47,457 nt of DNA, taken from positions 1-47,457 of the forward strand of contig JAFAFU010000078.1 in NCBI GenBank assembly GCA_023423335.1, given 5' to 3'. The DNA is from Bacillota bacterium. Lineage in GTDB: Bacteria; Bacillota; Clostridia; Lachnospirales; Lachnospiraceae. Below, piece after piece: positions 42,243 to 47,457 of this stretch. The translations under genes and the position numbers were made by a program. The notes below the pieces were generated by a model. The model made no database searches, was not told the origin of the DNA, and worked only from the letters and a program-made list of their open reading frames with translations. Positions within the stretch are counted from its first letter, which is position 1; every line of letters begins with the position of its first letter.

Positions 42243-43955
42243 ATGGATAAAAGGATGAAAATTGCTGTCATAGGGTTGTCAGCGGTGCTGATCATAGTAT
42301 TCATTGCAGTAGGTCTATCAATTAAGGAGAAACTGACACCCAGTGAGGAGGTAATGCTATTGACAGATTATTACCAGGTGAAGGATACGGAGATTATGAT
42401 AATCCTTCAGGATAGAATTTATGAGACAAACGGTCTTATGGATAAGAACACGGTATATGTTGATTACCGAACGGTAGCAGAGAAGTTTAACCACAGGTTT
42501 TATTGGGATGGCAGGGAAAATATACTTACCCTTACCACTCCGACCGAAATTCTGCGGGCAGAAGCAGGAAGCAAGGAATATTCAGAAACCAAAACCTTAA
42601 ATTCCACCAATAAGAAGGAAGAATATGAGATAGTTAAGGTATTCGGGGATCAGGTATATATTGCCCTGGATTTTGTCGGCCGGTATTCTAACCTGACCTA
42701 TGAGATCTTTGATGATCCGAACAGGGTTATCATCAATTATGAGTGGAAGGAGTATCTGGCTACGGAGGTTACTAAGGCGACTCAATTAAGAGTGGAACCG
42801 GGGATTAAGAGTCCAATTCTTGCAGAGCTTCCGGTAGGTGCTCCATTAAGGTATGTCGATATGGAGGAAGCACCCAGGAAGGGCTTTGCCAAGGTAATGA
42901 CCGGGGATGGAATAATTGGTTATGTGAAGGAGAAATATGTTAAAAAATCCTTCTATAAGACGATGGAGAGCAGCTTTAAGGCTCCGGAATATACCGCACA
43001 GACCAGACAGGGGAAAATTAACCTGGTGTTCCACCAGGTGACCAATACGGAGGCGGCGGCGAATCTTGAGCCGCTGATTAAAGCGACGAAGGGGGTTACG
43101 GTAGTATCCCCGACCTGGTTCAATGTATTGGATACCACCGGTGCCATCAGTAATATTGCTACAAAGGAATATGTGGATAAAGCTGCGGAGCTGGGACTTG
43201 AGGTGTGGGGTCTGGTAGCCGATGTAAATATCAAGGTGGACATGGGAGAATTGCTGTCGAAAACCTCAGCCAGGGATACCCTTTCAAACTCCTTGATCCA
43301 GGCGGCTCTTGAATATAAACTGAATGGCATTAATATTGATCTTGAGACGATTTCTTCCGGTGCAGGGATACATTTTGTACAGTTTCTGCGGGAGATGTCA
43401 GTAAAATGCAGAAACAATGGTCTGGTCCTTTCGGTTGATAATTATGTTCCGGCTCCCTATAATGAGCATTATGACCTGGAGGAACAGGCTGAGATTCTGG
43501 ATTATGTAATTATTATGGCATACAATGAGTTTACAGGCTCCGAAGAAGCCGGACCGGTAGCTTCGATTGGTTTTGTAGAGGATGCAATCAATAATACGCT
43601 TAAGGCGGTACCGAAGGAGAAGACGATTATTGCCATTCCCTTCTATTCAAAGCTGTGGAAGGAAACTGCGGACGGTAATCTGACGTCGGAAAATCTGGCC
43701 ATGACAAGAGCTGCCAATGTATTTACAGATAATAATCTGGAACCGGAATGGGATGAGGTCTATGGCTATAATTATGGTGAATACCAGGTGGATGGAGCGA
43801 CCTACCGGATCTGGCAGGAGGAAGTAAAATCCATTGAAGAGAAGATGAAGGCAATCTATAATGCTGAAACAGCAGGAGTAGCGGCATGGAAGCTTGGACT
43901 TGAGAGAGAAGAAATATGGGATGTAATTATAAAATACCTGGATGTGGTAAAATAG
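42243..43955 (+). CDS. GH18 family spore/cell-wall glycosidase with SH3 domain
   Basis: A 570-residue protein from ATG 42243 (GGAGG 5 bases ahead). An N-terminal helix (IAVIGLSAVLIIVFIAVGLS, about 7-27) anchors it. Residues about 30-175 resemble a copper-amine-oxidase-like/stalk domain (VDYRTVAEKFNHRFYWDG). An SH3-type domain follows (ATQLRVEPGIKSPILAELPV to GYVKEKYVKKS). The GH18 barrel (about 260-570) has VVSPTWFNV, the catalytic strand LNGINIDLETI with the final D and E retained, and VIIMAYNEFTG. Relatives cleave cortex or wall glycans in spore formers. Confidence 0.9.
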   Translation: MDKRMKIAVIGLSAVLIIVFIAVGLSIKEKLTPSEEVMLLTDYYQVKDTEIMIILQDRIYETNGLMDKNTVYVDYRTVAEKFNHRFYWDGRENILTLTTPTEILRAEAGSKEYSETKTLNSTNKKEEYEIVKVFGDQVYIALDFVGRYSNLTYEIFDDPNRVIINYEWKEYLATEVTKATQLRVEPGIKSPILAELPVGAPLRYVDMEEAPRKGFAKVMTGDGIIGYVKEKYVKKSFYKTMESSFKAPEYTAQTRQGKINLVFHQVTNTEAAANLEPLIKATKGVTVVSPTWFNVLDTTGAISNIATKEYVDKAAELGLEVWGLVADVNIKVDMGELLSKTSARDTLSNSLIQAALEYKLNGINIDLETISSGAGIHFVQFLREMSVKCRNNGLVLSVDNYVPAPYNEHYDLEEQAEILDYVIIMAYNEFTGSEEAGPVASIGFVEDAINNTLKAVPKEKTIIAIPFYSKLWKETADGNLTSENLAMTRAANVFTDNNLEPEWDEVYGYNYGEYQVDGATYRIWQEEVKSIEEKMKAIYNAETAGVAAWKLGLEREEIWDVIIKYLDVVK

Positions 43956-44112
43956 CAGAAGCCTGTGATCTTGGAGGCCCACAGATTATCCGGGGTCTCC
44001 ATCGGTATTATAGGAATGATACGAGGTAAGATAAAGGAATAGTATTACGATAGAATAGGACAGTTTTGATTATCATAAGATGTAGGGATCCGGATTTATA
44101 GGAAGTATAACT

Positions 44113-44814
44113 ATGAAGAAAAAGTATTTTTACATCTTGTTTTTATTCCTGATATTTCTCGCCAGAATACTGACCACCGAGGAATCCGTCAAAGTCATGA
44201 AGAATATATTCAATAACAGCGAAAAGCCGGCAGCGGTTACTATCGTAATTGATCCGGGACACGGGGGCAGAGATCCCGGTAAGGTTGGAGTAAATGATGC
44301 GCTGGAAAAGGATATTAACCTTAAAATATCCCTGAAGCTGAAAAATTTACTGGAACAAAATGACATCAATGTAATCATGACAAGAGAGGAAGATGTCGGC
44401 CTGTATTCCGAAGAAGATTCGAATAAGAAGAGAGCAGATCTTAACAATCGGATTCAGCTGATTAACGAAAGCGATGCGTTATTTGCCGTCAGCATTCACC
44501 AGAACAGCTTCACGCAGGAGTATGTCAAGGGAGCTCAGGTGTTTTACCATGCGGCTTCATCCGAGGGACGGGAGCTGGCCCTGATTCTTCAGGAGGAGAT
44601 TAAAAAAACCATGGATGACGGTAACCGCAGGAAGGCCAAGTCCAATGAAAGCTATTATATGCTGAAGAAAACGGTGTGCCCCCTGGTAATCATAGAATGC
44701 GGGTATCTCTCCAATCTACAGGAAGCTGAGCTTCTTGTCACGGAGGAATACCAGGAGAAAATGGCCTGGGCTATCAGCCTCGGGATCCTGGAATATCTGA
44801 ATAAGTCCAATTGA
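44113..44814 (+). CDS. cwlD: N-acetylmuramoyl-L-alanine amidase, CwlD-like
   Basis: A 233-residue protein with an N-terminal signal/anchor helix (FYILFLFLIFLARIL). The amidase_3 domain has VIDPGHGGRDPGKVG (zinc histidine), LEKDINLKISLKLKNLLEQN, VIMTREEDVGLY, LFAVSIHQNSF (second histidine) and VIIECGYLSNLQEAELL (catalytic glutamate). Length and sequence fit CwlD, which strips side chains to make muramic-delta-lactam in spore cortex. The symbol is by similarity. It follows the GH18 gene by 157 bases, with no clear terminator between. Confidence 0.88.
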   Translation: MKKKYFYILFLFLIFLARILTTEESVKVMKNIFNNSEKPAAVTIVIDPGHGGRDPGKVGVNDALEKDINLKISLKLKNLLEQNDINVIMTREEDVGLYSEEDSNKKRADLNNRIQLINESDALFAVSIHQNSFTQEYVKGAQVFYHAASSEGRELALILQEEIKKTMDDGNRRKAKSNESYYMLKKTVCPLVIIECGYLSNLQEAELLVTEEYQEKMAWAISLGILEYLNKSN

Positions 44815-44859
44815 ACAATCAATCTTTTGCCAGGTGTGGATTTTGGTTGAAGGAAGTGC

Positions 44860-44865
44860 TATAAT
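44860..44865 (+). promoter_or_regulatory. Extended -10 promoter ahead of tsaC/sua5
   Basis: TGC-TATAAT with the hexamer at 44860-44865; no good -35 box. Confidence 0.4.
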
Positions 44866-44931
44866 GCACGGTAGACAAAGCATTAGAAAGCAGGTGGGTT
44901 ATGACACCTGAGTGGTAGGAGTTACCGGAAT

Positions 44932-45990
44932 ATGGATACGATAATACGAAAAATAGATGAGGACGCAATTAACACAGAAGAGCTTCAGCAGGCAGCAGAA
45001 ATACTCCGGTCAGGAGGTCTGGTGGCATTCCCCACCGAGACGGTGTATGGACTGGGTGCCGATGCATTAAACCCGGAGGCCTCCGGAAAGATTTATGAGG
45101 CCAAAGGAAGACCCTCGGATAATCCGCTGATTGTGCATATTGCTGATGTAAAGGATCTGGAGGTACTTGCCCATGAGATTCCGGAGGAGGCGTATCGGCT
45201 TGCACAGGTGTTCTGGCCGGGGCCTCTTACCATGATTTTAAAGAAAAAGGCCTGCGTGCCTTACGGAACGACCGGTGGGCTGGATACGGTAGCAATTCGC
45301 ATGCCGGCCCATAAGCTGGCAAGGAGGCTGATTGATCAGTCCGGTGTCTATGTGGCGGCACCCAGTGCGAATCTGTCAGGAAAGCCCAGCCCTACAACCG
45401 CAGAGCATGTAATCAGGGATCTTGACGGTAAAATTGACATGATCATCGACGGCGGTCAGGCGGCCTTAGGGCTGGAATCGACTATTATAGACCTGTCGGG
45501 GGCAGTGCCCCTGGTATTAAGACCCGGCTGCATCACCAAAACAATGATAGAGAATATTCTCGGTCCCATCGGCTATGACCCGGCCCTTCTGCTTCATAGG
45601 CCGGAGGAGAATCTGATTCCTAAAGCACCCGGAATGAAATACCGGCACTATGCGCCGGAGGGATGCCTGACAATTTATGAGGGCAGTCTTACAGAGGTAA
45701 TCAGGGCCATCAATGCAAAAGCGAAGGAACTGGTGGAGGCGGGTAAACGGGTGGGTGTTATCGCAACCAGCGAGACAGAGAAGGATTATCGGTATGGCTG
45801 TGTCAGAGCGATTGGTTCGAGGAAGAATGAGGAATCCATTGCGGCAGGGCTTTACGCAACCTTAAGGGAGTTCGACGAAGCACAAACGGAATATATCTTT
45901 ACGGAGAGCTTTGAAGATGACAATCTGGGACAGGCTATTATGAACCGGCTCTTAAAAGCAGCCGGATATCGTGTAGTACGGGTGCCATAA
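44932..45990 (+). CDS. L-threonylcarbamoyladenylate synthase (Sua5/YwlC type)
   Basis: A 352-residue enzyme making threonylcarbamoyl-AMP for t6A37 of tRNAs reading ANN codons. The YrdC domain (about 12-205) has AFPTETVYGLGADAL, IYEAKGRPSDNPLIVHI, FWPGPLTMILKKK, VAIRMPAHKLARRLI, PSANLSGKPSPT and the STIIDLSG strand. A linker (PKAPGMKYRHYAPEG) leads to the Sua5 C-terminal domain (ending NRLLKAAGYRVVRV), so it is the long Sua5 type rather than short TsaC. It precedes the ywlE-like and rpiB genes, as in B. subtilis. Confidence 0.95.
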   Translation: MDTIIRKIDEDAINTEELQQAAEILRSGGLVAFPTETVYGLGADALNPEASGKIYEAKGRPSDNPLIVHIADVKDLEVLAHEIPEEAYRLAQVFWPGPLTMILKKKACVPYGTTGGLDTVAIRMPAHKLARRLIDQSGVYVAAPSANLSGKPSPTTAEHVIRDLDGKIDMIIDGGQAALGLESTIIDLSGAVPLVLRPGCITKTMIENILGPIGYDPALLLHRPEENLIPKAPGMKYRHYAPEGCLTIYEGSLTEVIRAINAKAKELVEAGKRVGVIATSETEKDYRYGCVRAIGSRKNEESIAAGLYATLREFDEAQTEYIFTESFEDDNLGQAIMNRLLKAAGYRVVRVP

Positions 45991-46053
45991 GTGATTATCA
46001 GCGTATGATATATAAGGCGGGGTTACAAGGTATCTGGAATATGGAGGATTTGT

Positions 46054-46536
46054 ATGGAAAATTATCAAAAGCTTATATTTGTATGTACCGGCAATACCTG
46101 CCGAAGTCCGATGGCGGAAGCCATCTATAAGAATCTGGAGAGGGTTAGTACAAGAAAGGTCATGTCCCGGGGATTGGTAGTGTTATTTGGGGAGCCGATT
46201 AACCCGAAGGCGGAAATTGTACTGGGGAAGCACGAGCTTGAGCCGGTGAACCATATTTCCAAGGGATTAAAGGCTTCGGATATTGAGGAAAACACCCTGA
46301 TTCTGACGATGACGGCAAACCAGAAGAGGAAGGTATCAGAGGAATATCCGGAAGCCGAGGTATATACCATCAAGGAATTTGCCGGTGAAATCGGAGATGT
46401 GGTGGATCCCTACGGCGGCAGCCTGATTGATTATGAGGAATGTTATATTGAGCTGGCCCGCCTGGTTAAAAAAGCCGTATATAAACTGAATGAAAAAAAC
46501 GACAGGAGGATGCACAATGATAGCGATAGGCAATGA
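46054..46536 (+). CDS. Low-molecular-weight protein arginine phosphatase (YwlE-like)
   Basis: A 160-residue LMW phosphatase from ATG 46054 (GGAGG ahead). The active loop is C11-TGNTC-R17-SPMAEA; the threonine at T15 matches the residue that gives YwlE preference for phosphoarginine over phosphotyrosine. The acid is in VVDPYGGSLIDYEEC. YwlE reverses McsB arginine phosphorylation, which marks proteins for ClpC-ClpP; mecA, another ClpC adaptor, lies about 7 kb away, but mcsB is not in the window. It overlaps the rpiB start by 20 bases. Confidence 0.9.
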   Translation: MENYQKLIFVCTGNTCRSPMAEAIYKNLERVSTRKVMSRGLVVLFGEPINPKAEIVLGKHELEPVNHISKGLKASDIEENTLILTMTANQKRKVSEEYPEAEVYTIKEFAGEIGDVVDPYGGSLIDYEECYIELARLVKKAVYKLNEKNDRRMHNDSDRQ

Positions 46537-46948
46537 CCATACCGGTTATGAACTAAAGAAGATAATCATCGATTATTTGGAGGAGAGAGGAATTGAATAT
46601 AAGGATTTTGGATGCGGAGAAATGAGCTCAAGTGATTATCCGGAATATGCCAAGGCAGTTGGCCGGGCCATCCAGAAGAAGGAATGCGATAAGGGAATAT
46701 TAATCTGCGGAACGGGGATTGGGATATCTATCGCCGCGAATAAGATGAGAGGAATTCGCTGCGCACTTTGCCATGACTGCTTCAGCGCAGAGGCAACCAG
46801 ATTGCATAATGATGCGAATGTCCTTGCCATGGGTGCCCGGGTCATCGGATCCGGTCTGGCGGTGAAGATTGTGGAGACCTTCCTGAATACGGAGTTCTCC
46901 GGTAATGAAAGACATAGCAGACGAATAGGGATGCTGGAAGAAGACTAA
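46517..46948 (+). CDS. rpiB: Ribose-5-phosphate isomerase B
   Basis: A 143-residue enzyme from ATG 46517 (AGGAGG ahead, inside the end of the preceding gene). MIAIGNDHTGYELKK gives D7 and H8; the catalytic C64 lies in ILICGTGIGISIAANK, followed by RCALCHD and NDANVLAMGARVIG. It interconverts ribose-5-phosphate and ribulose-5-phosphate. Relatives act on galactose- or allose-6-phosphate, but nothing here suggests those. It is translationally coupled to the phosphatase and converges with the DUF402 gene, overlapping by four bases. Confidence 0.95.
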   Translation: MIAIGNDHTGYELKKIIIDYLEERGIEYKDFGCGEMSSSDYPEYAKAVGRAIQKKECDKGILICGTGIGISIAANKMRGIRCALCHDCFSAEATRLHNDANVLAMGARVIGSGLAVKIVETFLNTEFSGNERHSRRIGMLEED

Positions 46949-47427
46949 AGAAGTTCTGCTTTTTCCACCGGTTCCTTCAGAAGATGAAAATCACCCCGAT
47001 AAATTATTTTTAACAGGACATCCAAGGTACGAAGAGCCTTTGCTACCTCTTCACCGGTAATCAGATGAAGCTCATAAGCCTGAGCGAGCTCATCAAGATC
47101 CAGGATTCTTACGGAACCGTCCTCCCGAAGGATTACATCAACCAGAAGATCCTCAAAGATAATGGAACCTGGCTCAGGTCCGGCCTTTCTCTGGATGATG
47201 TCACAGTACCAGTAAACAAGGGCATGCTTCTCATTATAAACCTTGCTTACCTTAAAGCCCTGATCCAGGTAATAGGCGGAAATGCCTCCCGCAATATCAT
47301 TTCTGGGATGGAGTGCGTCCCATCTGGTGATAATAAGGTTATCCTCCTGCTTTATAATAATATCCTTCCTGAGAGGAACCAGTTCATCAGGAATAAAACG
47401 TCTTCGATAAAGGGAAAGCTGATTCAC
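46945..47427 (-). CDS. DUF402 domain protein
   Basis: A 160-residue protein starting at GTG (ending at 47427) with AAAGGAGG upstream. The DUF402 core has DNLIITRWDALHPRNDIAGG, VYNEKHALVYWYCDI, EDLLVDVILREDGSVRILDL and DELAQAYELHLITGEEVAKAL. Some family members are nucleoside tri/diphosphate phosphatases and others relate to RNase-linked proteins; this form with the long C-terminal helix is uncharacterised. It is complete within the window; its promoter lies beyond the edge. Confidence 0.88.
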   Translation of the reverse strand: MNQLSLYRRRFIPDELVPLRKDIIIKQEDNLIITRWDALHPRNDIAGGISAYYLDQGFKVSKVYNEKHALVYWYCDIIQRKAGPEPGSIIFEDLLVDVILREDGSVRILDLDELAQAYELHLITGEEVAKALRTLDVLLKIIYRGDFHLLKEPVEKAELL

Positions 47428-47457
47428 GAAATAACCTCCTTTCAGATTGCATGGGGC

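Overview
The window looks like chromosome of a spore-forming, Gram-positive anaerobic Clostridia, most likely of the Lachnospiraceae / Clostridium cluster XIVa type. The basis is the Firmicute gene orders rpsF-ssb-rpsR and gdpP-rplI-dnaB, a class III fructose-1,6-bisphosphatase, MecA, CwlD-type amidase, a YwlE-type arginine phosphatase next to rpiB, an 8Fe ferredoxin, strong AGGAGG ribosome binding sites, and TTG/GTG starts. The species call is an inference; no rRNA long enough for identification is present.

Layout. 1-546: last bases of a 23S rRNA, then tRNA-Asn and tRNA-Cys; no 5S gene is seen after the 23S. 840-3860: an AT-rich patch holding an AraC/GyrI-type regulator, an ASCH-like protein and a Gp37/Gp68 (DUF5131) three-Cys protein in one tight operon, then a sortase-type surface protein; this may be an acquired island beside tRNA-Cys. 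4021-4869: DegV lipid-binding protein. 5353-13161: a surface locus of two miniature phage-tail-collar proteins, a discoidin protein and a 2026-residue Ig-repeat protein. 13487-22692: regulators and two ABC export systems (XRE + PLDc_N + ABC; GntR + ABC), with inorganic pyrophosphatase, a GNAT acetyltransferase and a PadR/HAAS pair between them. 22779-25061: GH39 beta-xylosidase and a small membrane protein.

25286-35572 is mostly core: the S6-SSB-S18 operon (with an odd tandem repeat of the rpsR 3' end), class III FBPase, an orphan sugar-binding protein, and the c-di-AMP phosphodiesterase / L9 / DnaB / MFS operon. 35737-39357: a MerR regulator with a Thr-Gly linker, ferredoxin, an HD-CHAP fusion, a DUF1858 redox protein and MecA. 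39662-41649: a soluble Ser/Thr kinase fused to a degenerate ParA/CpaE-like domain and overlapping a second degenerate ParA-like protein, followed by about 575 bases of structured noncoding DNA. 42243-47427: spore/cell-wall enzymes (GH18 with SH3, CwlD-like amidase), TsaC/Sua5, arginine phosphatase, RpiB and a DUF402 protein.

The best candidates for something undescribed are the kinase/degenerate-ATPase pair with the structured region behind it, the mini-collar/discoidin/giant adhesin locus, the HD-CHAP fusion, and the 50-base rpsR tail repeat. All functional statements come from motif reading without database searches.
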